Assembly: GCA_003550325.1 (NCBI GenBank)
Contig: QKWP01000214.1
Location: 333,979 to 397,978 of the forward strand
Origin: Gigaspora rosea
Taxonomy: Eukaryota > Glomeromycota > Glomeromycetes > Diversisporales > Gigasporaceae
Direction: 5' to 3'
Length of the DNA: 64,000 nucleotides
Numbering within the stretch: position 1 is the first letter of the stretch; each line of letters begins with the position of its first letter. The notes under the pieces are model-generated. The model was not told the origin of the DNA, did not search any database, and worked only from the letters and a program-made list of their open reading frames with translations. Made by a program: the position numbers and the translations under genes. This document shows positions 10,801-21,487 of the stretch, one piece after another.

Positions 10801-11005
10801 GTTTAATTAATTATATAAAATAAATTTTATTCATAATATAAAATAAATTTATAAATAAAAGATTATATGTACTAATTAACTTAAATTCGGATCCAGAATA
10901 GTATATCTAGAGGAAATATATATAAAAATATTTGTTCTGAAAGTTTTAGTTCAGATTATCAAGAGTCTAGTATATAAAAAGCCAAATTAGAGAGAGGCAA
11001 CTGTA

Positions 11006-12479
11006 TGTTTTATTTATTAAATATTTTCTTTTATAAACTTTATTATAAATTTTTAAATTAATAATAAACTTTAAAGCAATAAAAGTTTAAAATTTTTATT
11101 TTAAAATTTTTACTATAAAATTTTCTTTAGATTTTTTTAAATTTTATATTTTCCTGTTTATAAAAAAAATTTTTACATCTAATACAAGTTCTAATTTTTA
11201 CAAGTAAATCACAAAAGTTGCAATAATAAAAGTTGTAATTCTTTTTATAAACTACAATATTCTATTAAAACAGGTGCTAAAGCTAATATTTATAGAGTTC
11301 ACCAAAAATAAGTAAATAATTTATTTGGTTAAAAAATTTTTTAAAATTTTTCTGTTTTTAGCTTATTAGCAACTTAAACTTTTGTACTTATAATATAAAA
11401 TTAAACAGGTTTACTAAAATGCACCTATAGTGTTTTACATTATATTACACAAAACTATTAGAATAGCTAAACAAAATTTAAAATCAGATATAATATAAAA
11501 TTTTGGTTTTTTTGTTTATTTTTTAAAAAGAACTTAATTAGGCATTGCACATTGCAATGTGTTTGTATATTACACCTCAACAATTTACTAATTAAATTTG
11601 AAAATTAGGTGTAATGTACAAATTTTCTTTGTACAACAAAATAAATAAATTTTTCTAAAATTTGTAATATCAAAAAATTTTATCTACTTATTCAACTTTC
11701 ATACTCTAACAACAAAAATTTCTTGCAAAATTTTGTATATACTATCATTTTTCTAACTTCTAACACTAACTCTTATTATAATTTTATATTAATTTAAATC
11801 TTTGTTATATAGAACATTTGTTATACAGATCTAAAACTATATTTACATATATGTGTGCGATGAATTAGAATATCGCAGATAGGAATTGGAACTATTTAAC
11901 CATTTAAAAATTGCGCTATAGTTTCAAACAGAATTAGGTTGGTCATGGACCAGAACTATTTTAATGCCAGCCAAATTAAACAGTTAAATGGTTAAACAAT
12001 TAAATGATTAAGAAAAATTTTAGGTAGTTCCAAATCACTAATTGCAGGATGTATTGCATATATTTATTTTTTTTAAAAAAGCATTTAGATCTCAAAAATT
12101 TGCTTTGAAACCATCTTTAAGGCTCTAATAAAAAAATTTCTTGCTAAATTTTGTATATACTAATGTTTTGATAAAATTTCAGGCCTTACCCTAACTCTAA
12201 AATAATGAAGATTTATTTTTTATTTTATAAAAATCTATTTTTTTGTTACACAGATTTGCAAATCTAATTTATCTATAGTATAAAATACCATAGGTGCATT
12301 TATATTATCTGAAATTAAATACTACTATAATAAAATTCTTATTTTCATATATTATCAAAAAATTTTTAATTAAATATTTTAAGTTTTAAAAAATATAGAT
12401 AATAAATATATTTATAGCAATTTTCTAGGAAATTTGCCTGGATTTACTTATAGTTTAAAAGATCATCACTTAAAGAAAA
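11006..12479. other. AT-rich intergenic DNA with repeat relics
   Basis: No gene seen. It contains the 46-bp repeat shared with 3433-3480 (here 11447-11492), a small inverted repeat around TATTACACCTCAA / TTAGGTGTAAT at about 11565-11620, and two partial copies (about 11710-11775 and 12090-12205) of the dispersed repeat described at 8121-9150. Confidence 0.5.
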
Positions 12480-13099
12480 CTATTTTTTTAAGTTTTGTCA
12501 ATAAATTGAAAATTGTAGAGCTCATTGAGATACATTTAATTGTAGTTAAATTATTAAAATTAGTATAGTAAATATAGAAATATTTTTGAAATATGATTGG
12601 CTAACTATATAAAATTTTATATAAACAAATATTTGTTTATATAAAATTTTATATAGTCAACCAATTATTTTTTGATAATATCTTAGCAGGACTCTGAAAT
12701 CTACATAGATAGGTCAGGTTAATTATAAAATTACTAAAAATAGAAGATAGATATAGGACCCCGAAATATACATAGATAGGTCAGGTCAGAGAATGCATCG
12801 CTATCATAGACAAATTAAATGAAGTAAGATTTATGTTTGCGTATTCTTTTAAAAAATTATTAAAAAGGTTAGATTTTTAATTTGCGTATTTGTATATCAA
12901 AATTCTATATATAAGAGTTTAAATTGCGTATTTTTAGTATAAATTTGGTCTACTCCTTTGTTTTGAAATTGTGTACATGCATGAGTGGTATTTTGATTTT
13001 CCAAAAACCAAAATAAATAAATAAATAAAGTAAAAAAAGCACGTTTTTTATTCCTACTATATCAGATATTGCATATGTATGCATTATATTTTATTTAAC

Positions 13100-13895
13100 T
13101 GTTAATTTAATGTTTACGTTTTTTATTTCACATTTTTTTTATTTTATTTTTATTTATTACGTATTTTTTATTTTATTTTTTTTATTTTTTTTTATTTATT
13201 TTGATTTTTTTTAACTAAATTTTTTTTAAAATTTTTGTTTATTTTTTTTCTGATCTTTTTTTAATTTATATTATGTACAGTATTTTTTTATTTTTATTTT
13301 TTTTATTAAGCTTTTTTTAAAATAATCTTTTTTTTCCTTTTTTTTAATTTAAATACGTATTTTTTTCATTTTTTTATTTATTTTAATTTTTTTTTATTTA
13401 AAATTTTTCAATTTTTTTAAAATTTTTTTAAGTTATTTTAAAATTTCTTTTTTTGGGTCTTTTAGATCTTTTTTTATTTTTTTACTTATTTTTTTTCTTT
13501 ATTTTTATTATTATCATTTTTATTTTTTTTTATTTATTATTTTAATTTTCATTGTTTTTTATTTATTTTTTCGGTTTTTATTTTTTTTTATTTTAATTAT
13601 TTTTTCTTTTTTCGTTATTTTATTTTTTACTTTATTTTATTTCGAATTTGTTTTTATTTATTCTTAATAATTATTTTTTTAATTTAATTATTTTTTTTAA
13701 TTATTAATTATTTTTTTTTAATTACATATATTAATTTTTTTAATTATGATATTAACTTTTTTTTTAATTATTATATTAATTTTTTTTAATTATTAATTTT
13801 TTTTTAATTATTTTTAATTATTTTTTTTTCATTTATTTATTTTTTTTTTTTATTTTACTTAATAATTTTTTTATTTCTTATTTTATTTATTTAAT
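13100..13895 (+). other. Long T-rich low-complexity tract
   Basis: Nearly 800 bases of T-runs broken by A and occasional C or G, all on the + strand. It lies inside the composite insertion 12689-15351. Confidence 0.8.
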
Positions 13896-14329
13896 AAGTT
13901 CGTCCCCTAGATCTAGATCTAGATCATCTTCATCTCATTAAACCGGAATAAGATAAGTAGCTTTTTTTTTTCTCAGTTTTTTTTTATTTATAGTATTTAC
14001 CTTACTGAACTTTCTTTTATTAGTAGTTGGTGTCGAAGTCTTCATTGGTTTTAGTACTCCAGTTACAGCGATGTCATTCTTTGGGTCAACTTTTTTTTCG
14101 CATTGTTAGTTGAATATTCTGTAAGATGTGACTTCATTGTTGGTGTTAGATAGTGGAGATTACGGTTGGGATCTTTTAAAATTAGGTGCGAATTTCTTGT
14201 CGAGTTAGTAATTCAGTAGGATTTTTTTTATTTTCGTTATTTTTCTTGTGTTTTTTCGTAGGTTCATCGTTTTTAGTTGAAATTACACTAGGTTTTTCGT
14301 CAGTTTTTACGTTTGTATCTCTATGCATT

Positions 14330-14640
14330 GAGACGGCAGTTGTAGTATCTCTACAATGATTCTATGGTGTTTGTAGTGTCTAAGGCAATTGCGTGGTGTT
14401 ATTATGGCATTGTATAGTGTTTCTATGTGATGCTTTATGGCGTTTGTGGTATCTTTTTGATGATTGTAGTATCTCTTTGACGATTGTAGTATTTTTATAG
14501 TTTGTGTAGTAGTCTTTATAACGTTTGTAGTGGTATGTCTCTATGGCATTTGTATAGTGTTTCTATTGTGTATGTCTTTATAGTATTTGTATGATATCTC
14601 CAAGGTGTTTTGTAGCATCTCTTGTAATAGGTTTTTGTGG
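14330..14640 (+). repeat. Degenerate minisatellite (TCTCTATGGCGTTTGTAGTG-like)
   Basis: About fifteen diverged units combining TTTGTAGT(A/G)T, TCT and (C/T)TATGGCGT motifs at irregular 18-25-bp spacing. The 14541-14738 reading frame overlaps its end and is not a gene. Confidence 0.65.
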
Positions 14641-16055
14641 TTTTTTTTTTTTAATAAAAATATATTATTTTTGTAAAATTTTATAATAGACCAATAAAAA
14701 TTGTATATTTTGATATATATTATAATATAAAAACACAAAATTTATATTTTTAAAAATCTTCGCAGTTCTGCACTATAGAGATTTTTGTAGATTTGTATAT
14801 ATTTAGAGATCTTTGCAAAAATTTTTTTAATGATTGCTAGCAGGGTCGCAGATCTGTACTGCATAGGGCTGCATTAAAAAACTTTCCTGATGTATTTGAA
14901 TCTTAATGCACAAGTTTATATGCGTGAGAATTTTTTTAAAAATAATATACTACGACTAAAATTATAATTTTATATATCACTATAGCTTATATGAAATTTT
15001 ATGCTATAATCAAGGTTAGAATTTTATTTTGCGTATTTTTTTAATTTTTTTATTGTAAGGAATAAATTTTGCATACTGATCTTATAAAAAAGTCTTGTGT
15101 ACAGTATAATAAAAAATTTAAAAGTCACTTTACCTATCTATGTATATTTCAGAGTTCTATAGATATCTTAGCAGGACCCAAAATATATATAGATAGCTCA
15201 GCTTAATTATAAAATTACTAAAAATAAAAAGATTTGCAGAAAAAATCTTAAAAATAAGCAAAATAATTACTATAAATAAAAAAGATCTGTATAAAAAATA
15301 CTAAAAATAAGCAAACTAATATCTGACCTATCTATGTATATTTCTGGGTCCTATTTTAGCATTTACTGAGCCAATTTTAATGATATTATCTTTTTTAGAT
15401 TTGTTATAATGAGCTCTACAATTTTCAATTAATTGACAAGACTCATAACTTAGTAAAAAAATAGTTTTCCTTGGGTAACATAGAATTTCTGCTATAATAA
15501 TCTATTTTATAAACAGAAATACTACAATTATCCAAGAAAAAACTATTTTTTTACTAAATTAATAAGTTTTGTCAATTAATTTAAAGTTGTAGAGCTCATT
15601 ATAATAAATCTAATGGAGGTGTAATTCACTAAGATATCATTAAAAAATAATTGGCCAACTATATAAAATTTTATATAAATAAATGTTTGTTTATAAAATT
15701 TTATATAGTAGCCAATCATATTTCAAAGATATCTTCACATATACTAGGTCTATTTTAATGATGTAACTACTAGTTTGTTGTATATATTTTTGTTTGTCTA
15801 GTAAAATACTCTTGCTAATAGTATTATTACTCATTGTTTAGATAAATATTAAAAATGTTCTATTTGGGTTTTGAAATTTTAATATATTGGTCAGTAGGCT
15901 TCTAAAAGTAATATATTTTGTAACTGTTCTGCAATCAAATTAATTTTACTGTATTTAGTGATAGAAATCTGTATGTTTTAATGATTATTGGTATTTTTCA
16001 AATATAATGTAATGTCTGTTAACTCTTCAGTAGTATAGCTTACTATTTTTTTTTA

Positions 16056-17730
16056 GAGTAAATCTATGGACCATCCCTATAGGTTTTGTTAAATACTATC
16101 TCCCCTAAAATAAAAAAATTTAAAAGTTTAAGCGAAGATATCTTGACAACCATCTAACTAAATTCAATGAACTTTTTTACATTTGAATTCTATGCATTTA
16201 TAGAATTCAAATAAAAAAAAAGTTCATTGAATTTAGTCATATAGTTGTCAAGATATCTTCATACAAAGTTAAAGAAAAATCAAACCGTCTATCAAAATAA
16301 AAGCTGCGCCAAGATTTTTTTAAAAATTTGAGCAAAGATATCTTGGCAACCATCTGACCAAATTCGATGAACGTTTTTTTATTTTAATTCTATGCCTTTA
16401 TAGAATTAAAATAAAAAAAATTCATCGAATTTGGTCAGATTGTTGTCAAGATATCTTTGCTCGAACTTTTAAAAAAATCTTGGCGCAGCTTTTATTTTGA
16501 TAGACGTTTTGATTTTTCTCTAACTTTGTGCGAAGATATCTTGACAACCATCTGACTAAATTCAATGAACTTTTTTTTATTTGAATTCTATGAATTCATA
16601 GAATTCAAATAAAAAAAAGTTCATTGAATTTAGTCAGATGGTTGTCAAGATATCTTCGCTCAAAGTTAGAGAAAAATCAAAACGTCTATCAAAATAAAAG
16701 CTGCGCCAAGATTTTTTTAAAACTTTGAGCAAAGATATCTTGACAACCATCTGACCAAATTCGATGAATTTTTTTTTATTTTAATTCTATAAAGGCATAG
16801 AATTAAAATAAAAAAAAGTTCATCGAATTTGGTCAGATGGTTGTCAAGATATCTTTGCTCAAAGTTTTAAAAAAATCTTGGCGCAGCTTTTATTTTGATA
16901 GACGTTTTGATTTTTCTCTAACTTTGAGCAAAGATATCTTGACAACCATCTGACTAAATTCAATGAACTTTTTTTTATTTGAATTCTATGAATTCATAGA
17001 ATTCAAATAAAAAAAAGTTCATTGAATTTAGTCAGATGGTTGTCAAGATATCTTCGCTCAAAGTTAGAGAAAAATCAAAACGTCTATCAAAATAAAAGCT
17101 GCGCCAAGATTTTTTTAAAACTTTGAGTAAAGATATCTTGACAACCATCTGACTAAATTCAATGAACTTTTTTTTATTTGAATTCTATGAATTCATAGAA
17201 TTCAAATAAAAAAAAGTTCATTGAATTTAGTCAGATGGTTGTCAAGATATCTTCGCTCAAAGTTAGAGAAAAATCAAAACGTCTATCAAAATAAAAGCTG
17301 CGCCAAGATTTTTTTAAAACTTTGAGCAAAGATATCTTGACAACCATCTGACCAAATTCGATGAACGTTTTTTTATTTTAATTCTATGCCTTTATAGAAT
17401 TTAAATTAAAAAAAATTCATCGAATTTGGTCAGATGGTTGTCAAGATATCTTTGCTCGAACTTTTAAAAAAATCTTGGCGCAGCTTTTATTTTGATAGAC
17501 GTTTTGATTTTTCTCTAACTTTGTGCGAAGATATCTTGACAACTATCTGACTAAATTCAATGAACTTTTTTTTATTTGAATTCTATGAATGCATAGAATT
17601 CAAATAAAAAAAAGTTCATTGAATTTAGTTAGATGCTTGTCAAGATATCTTCGCTCAAACTTTTAAATTTTTTTATTTTAGAGGTAATGGTATTTAACAA
17701 AACCTATGGGGATGGTCCATAGATTTACTC
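16056..17730. mobile_element. Multi-hairpin foldback element with 9-bp TSD (MULE-like)
   Basis: The ends GAGTAAATCTATGGACCATC are inverted repeats at both termini, and each arm continues as an inverted match for roughly 90 bases. The flanks TTTTTTTTA (16047-16055 and 17731-17739) form a 9-bp TSD, which suggests the Mutator group. Between the arms lie eight long hairpins centred near 16193, 16393, 16593, 16793, 16993, 17193, 17393 and 17593. Each has arms of about 50 bases (GATATCTTGACAACCATCTG ... AATTCTAT). Two hairpin versions exist (AATTCAATGAAC and AATTCGATGAAC types). The spacers (GCTGCGCCAAGAT) also alternate orientation. No coding sequence is present. Confidence 0.85.
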
Positions 17731-17739
17731 TTTTTTTTA

Positions 17740-18600
17740 TCTTTTTGCTATCAATTTTCATTTATTTTAGGGGAAGTTTGAAGAAGAAGTAATGCTTGCA
17801 TAGCTTTCATATTGTTTCTACTACTAGTTTTGGGCTTCTAATAGGAATGTTTAGATTTATTTTTCTAATTTTATTTGGATCTGTAGGTAGTATTAGTTTG
17901 TTAGTTGAATTAACTATCATGTAATTTTTTTTTAGAATTCAGCAGTCATGCCACTACTTTATTAATTTTATTTATGTAATACCAGTACACAATGAACAGC
18001 TATATTAGCTAAAATATAAAGTGCGACTCACCCAGGTGTCCTAAAGATCCTTAAATGTGACCTGCTATATTAAAGATTTTTCTCATCGTAAACCCCTTAT
18101 ATTGTTACATTTAGAATTTCTGAATTACTGATTGGAGTTTGCTGCCTATTATAACTACCTACTTCTTAATCCTCTTCTTCTAACTTCCAGAGTAGCAGGA
18201 TTTTACTAGAAAAAGAAAACATATATAGAAAATAAACAGAAATATAAAAGATAGAAAAACTATACAGCCTAAACAAAAAACCAATGTAAAACAAAATAAA
18301 AGTAAAAATAAGGAGAGGAAGGCAAAAAGTAAACAGCTATGATAGCACTATTTACATTTATGTCTAAAGTAAAAATTATATAATACTGCGCAAAGAATCA
18401 CCTTACCTGAGTATTATATGTACATGTATAAAAAAATAAAAGAAAAAAACGCCTAAAGAACATTCTAGAAAGAAATTTTATTTCATATTTTACTTCAAAA
18501 CATCTCACATATCATTTATTGTTTATCTCAAGGGACCTGATTTCACTCGTAACTTGATTCTGATTAGGTAGGCACGTTCCCAATTTGGAAGGAATAAATA
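17740..18600. other. Intergenic DNA, no gene seen
   Basis: AT-rich and not repetitive within this window. I found no supported gene, RNA or element. Confidence 0.4.
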
Positions 18601-18603
18601 CTG

Positions 18604-19407
18604 CTAATTTTTTGAAGGGCTAAGCTGAATCGCCCACTTTTTGAAATTTCGAAAAGTCCAAAGGATGTTATAAAGAGTACCAAAACAAAAGGAGTTTGTA
18701 GAAGTTATGCTATATAGAATAGTATATTTAACTAGGTTTCTACTTCTATTTTTATATCTATAGAACTTGACAAAGCTCCAGAGTTTCTCTACTACTTCTT
18801 TGCTTGGTAGTACCACAGCCTGCCAAGGTGCCTCACTTAAAAGTCTGCAAGTCTTTTTCATCTCTATTTCATATACAGAACATCCAGTAAATGAACTAGT
18901 ATCCGACAGCAGCTTAGTAAAGTTTTGTTATGTTTAGATATACTAACTATAGAGTTTTCATAGATCAGTTTTCTTGGAAAATTTTGGTATGAGGTATTAT
19001 CAAAAAGAGTTGCATTGTTATTAACTATCATGTAATTACTTGGTAACAGTATTCTTAATCTATACTCTTTTTGTATATCTGCTATAAATTCTTTTATTTT
19101 GTATACATTATTAGTTAGAAAACTGTATGCTCTAATAGTTTTAATATTTGTTAGTTCCAATAGTATTCTTTTTTTTTGTACAAAGAAATTTTTTGGTATT
19201 CTCTACAAATATAATAAACTCTTAGTATATTAACAAAGCATCTAAGATCTGTATATTTTTTGGGTTATATAAAAACTTGTGTCTTATATCAGAGTTATGA
19301 TTCTGGGTATAGTTAAAAAGTTTTCTCTTTAGGGTAGTAGATTGAAAAGTTGAATAGAACTTTTTGACTTTATAGTATCTAAGTAATTTTTTCTTATATT
19401 CTGCCAA
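18604..19407 (-). pseudogene. Unidentified coding relics, three neighbouring frames
   Basis: Three minus-strand reading frames lie head to tail: 19222-19407 (61 aa), 18864-19160 (98 aa) and 18604-18861 (85 aa). Between the first two, coding-like sequence continues through one stop codon and a frame change (residues EFIIFVENTKKFLCTKKK follow the stop). The 98-aa frame has a mixed, protein-like composition (DIQKEYRLRILLPSNYMIVN near its middle) unlike the low-complexity frames elsewhere in the window. The simplest reading is one gene or transposon protein broken by stops and shifts. I do not recognise the family. Introns could also explain the breaks: the gaps are short, but I found no convincing GT-AG pairs. 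Confidence 0.3.
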
Positions 19408-19978
19408 GTATAGTAATGCTAATTAGTTAGTAATTGGGAATAAACTCTAGCTTTCATATTTAGATCTGCAGGATCCTCTAGTAGCTATATCAGTGAATTA
19501 TATATACGTAATCTTACGTAAGATATTATGGCCCGTAATATTACAAAAATTTTACAATCGACGCGGTAGATTACGCAATATATTACGCTATATTACGGTA
19601 ATATTATGATTATTATTTCAAAATATTTCAAAATATATTGCAAATAAAAAAATGCAAATTATTCTCTTACAGAGGTCAATAAACTAAAGTATTATTTTGA
19701 TATTTTCGTATTGTTTCGCAATATTTTGCAAATTTTCAAAAATTTTTTAAAAATAAATAAATGATATGCATATTCACATAATTATGCTTTTTTACAGATT
19801 TTCGCAATATTTCACACGGTTTCGCAATTTAATAAAAAATTTTATATTTTTTTATTTATTATTATTATACATTATATATATATATATATTTTTTTAACCT
19901 TTGACAGTCTCGTCGGTACCTTTATTAAATAGATACTTGATATATAATATAACTAAATTAATTGTTTATATTTATTTT
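19408..19978. other. AT-rich DNA with TACGTAATA and TTTCGCAATAT motifs
   Basis: Between about 19500 and 19660 the sequence repeats variants of TTACGTAATATTACG; between 19680 and 19830 variants of TTTCGCAATATTT. The same style recurs at 30155-30285, so both may come from one decayed repeat. A (TA)n run lies at 19870-19890. Confidence 0.45.
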
Positions 19979-20085
19979 ATCTATCTATCTTATAGCAGGT
20001 TCGACATCACCTGAATACTTGTGAGCACCTTGGTGCGACCTGTCGCACTGCCTCACTGATGAGACAGACAACTTTGTCAGCCCTG
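19979..20085 (-). other. LINE 3' UTR with stem-loops and GATA tail
   Basis: After the last stop the minus strand is relatively GC-rich and contains a perfect inverted repeat GTGCGAC-CT-GTCGCAC (20033-20048) and an overlapping GCACC/GGTGC pair, then terminates in three GATA units at 19980-19994. Structured 3' ends followed by short tandem repeats are common where a LINE RT starts cDNA synthesis (family knowledge). Confidence 0.6.
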
Positions 20086-20735
20086 TCACAGGCCAAACCA
20101 GAATGGATAATTTCCATTCTTTATAAAGTTTTCAATCATGGTTTCCCACCTCTTCTTGACATTTATTTCCTTACTTCCTCTAGGTCTTAACTCTTCTATC
20201 TGAACCGGTTCACTTTTCTTCGATGAGTCACGTGATCTTTTCCATCCATTTCCATTATTAGGTTTCTTTCTCTTGATCTTCAGGCTAATACCTTCTTCTT
20301 TTTCCCATATTGAAAGCATTTTACAACACTCTGACCATATGAAATCAAAGAAACCATTTCTCCATATGTAAACGAAGCTTCTAAAGCAGTTGTTCCACTC
20401 TTTTTTTGTTGCCATATATTCTCGTAGAGCTCCACTAACTTTTGCTATACACAGACCCTTTATATAACCTATACGCATCTCGTTACCTTTATTTTCTGCA
20501 GCTGGTAGTTGAATGTCTCTAAAATCTAATAAACTTAATCACTTCTTCGTTTTCTCTGATAGCTTTGCCATACTGCTTCTGTTGCTACCACTTCAATATT
20601 ATGCCACAAGAAACTGTATGCATCATACTCCACCAAGTGCTCTAAAGTCTCCGGCACTTCTTTCATACATGCATTACAGTTGGATGATATATAAATATCG
20701 GGTCTTCTTTTTTTTAACACCTCTAGCACTAGCAA
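20086..20735 (-). pseudogene. LINE ORF2 C-terminus (Cys/His motif region)
   Basis: Two frames, 20535-20735 and 20086-20478, give the end of ORF2 with a frameshift between them. The first holds a CNAC...TLEHLVE segment of the Cys-x2-Cys...His type found after RNase H in several LINE clades. The second is Trp/Phe-rich (WNNCFRSFVYIWRNG) and ends in a basic stretch and a FGL-type C-terminus at the stop near 20086. Function in the family: nucleic-acid binding, poorly known. Confidence 0.6.
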
Positions 20736-20894
20736 CTCATTAAAAACATCTTGTACCAGAACGCCAATTTTTGCTTTTCTTCAGAGTTGTGCATCTAATG
20801 CCTGTAAAACCTTTCAGAGTTGACCAAAATAACTGCCAATTATATTTTTCTTACTTCCTTCTTGTTCGAAGCCTTGAACTACCTTTGATTCGCG

Positions 20895-21470
20895 CTATCT
20901 CATGCTATTTTTGGTGTCAAAAACTTTCTTTAAAAATGCTCTTGTTCCTAACTCAACTCTATAATGCTTCCATCGTGAAGGACATTTAATCCACTGATTG
21001 TATTCTGGTATCCCTATACTTGTTCCTCCTTCTGTTCCTTCTTTTGCTAAAGCGTCCGCCTTGTCATTCCACCTATCTTTGCTATGACTCTTTATCTTCT
21101 CTAACTGTAGCTCTATACCTTTTGTCTTTACCATATCTTTGATTTGATTAACCAATCAAAATACTTTTCTTTCATCTATTTTTTCCCTTCATGAAGTTCC
21201 AAATTTTTGCTCAGACCTGCTATTGCTCCTAAACTATCTGTTCTAATTACTACTTTTCTATTACTAGGCACTATCAACAAAGCTAGCCAAATTGCTACCA
21301 ATTCTGGCTTGGTTGAAAACGGTTATGCTTCTACTCTATACATGCCTTTTGTTAAGCATAAATTCCTTTCACTATCCACCTGAACCCAGCTAGCTCCCAT
21401 TTTATTTCCACCTTCTACAGACCTTAACGACCCATCTGTATAAAAAACTAATACATTACTATCTCGTTCT
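20895..21470 (-). pseudogene. LINE RNase H domain
   Basis: Reading the minus strand from about 21460: FYTDGSLRS (first catalytic Asp), TKPELVAIWLALL (Glu), VIRTDSLGAIAGLS (second Asp), and, in the open frame 20895-21155, KIKSHSKDRWNDKADALAKEG (last His/Asp part). All four acidic positions are present. In-frame stops fall between the first and second motifs (TAA after RVEA) and between the third and fourth (TAG). The enzyme would degrade RNA in the RNA/DNA hybrid during retrotransposition. Confidence 0.8.
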
Positions 21471-21487
21471 CTATTACTTTGGAGCTG

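Larger units (their letters stand above)
9374..11003. mobile_element. TA-flanked pogo-like TIR element carrying minisatellites
   Basis: The inverted ends CAGTTGCCTTTCTCTTATCC (9374 on) and CAGTTGCCTCTCTCTAATTT (reverse complement, ending 11003) are flanked by TA on both sides (9372-9373, 11004-11005). CAGTTG..TCTC ends with TA target sites are typical of pogo/Tigger-type Tc1-mariner elements (family knowledge). No transposase is present. The interior holds a 34-base A run (9498-9531), a more GC-rich 360-bp block of unknown origin (about 9660-10025), a 9-bp minisatellite and a roughly 32-bp minisatellite. Confidence 0.75.
12689..15351. mobile_element. Composite TIR insertion inside the foldback element
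   Basis: The left end GGACTCTGAAATCTACATAG and the right end (reverse complement, ending 15351) GGACCCAGAAATATACATAG are inverted repeats, each followed by AGGTCAG. The insertion is bordered by TATCTTAGCA (12679-12688) and TATTTTAGCA (15352-15361), a 10-bp TSD with one mismatch; a third TATCTTAGCA lies inside at 15164-15173. Segment 15174-15351 alone has the structure of a 178-bp MITE with the same ends, so two related elements appear to sit side by side. A 9-11-bp TSD would fit the Mutator group. Apart from the T-rich tract and a degenerate minisatellite I see nothing coding. Confidence 0.65.
12480..15770. mobile_element. Foldback element split by a later insertion
   Basis: The parts 12480-12688 and 15362-15770 read through as one foldback sequence: arms with TTGTAGAGCTCATTGAGATA / GAGCTCTACAATTTTCAATT and palindromes over TATATAAAATTTTATATA. 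The order of modules matches the interior of the element at 2214-3429, at lower identity. The split lies in a TATCTTAGCA/TATTTTAGCA sequence. Outer ends could not be fixed. Confidence 0.6.

Noticed and set aside
11820-12055. A TIR element around GGAATTGGAACTATTTAACC / GTAGTTCCAAATC
   Set aside because: The inverted words are short and imperfect and no target duplication was visible.
16056-17730. CRISPR array
   Set aside because: The 200-bp regularity comes from long palindromes with repeated spacers in a eukaryotic transposon-like unit, not short repeats with unique spacers.
20030-20080. Hammerhead ribozyme (CTGATGAG at 20057)
   Set aside because: The core CTGATGAG occurs on the + strand, but the required GAAA and cleavage-site elements are not placed to form the three-stem fold; it lies in the antisense of the LINE 3' UTR.
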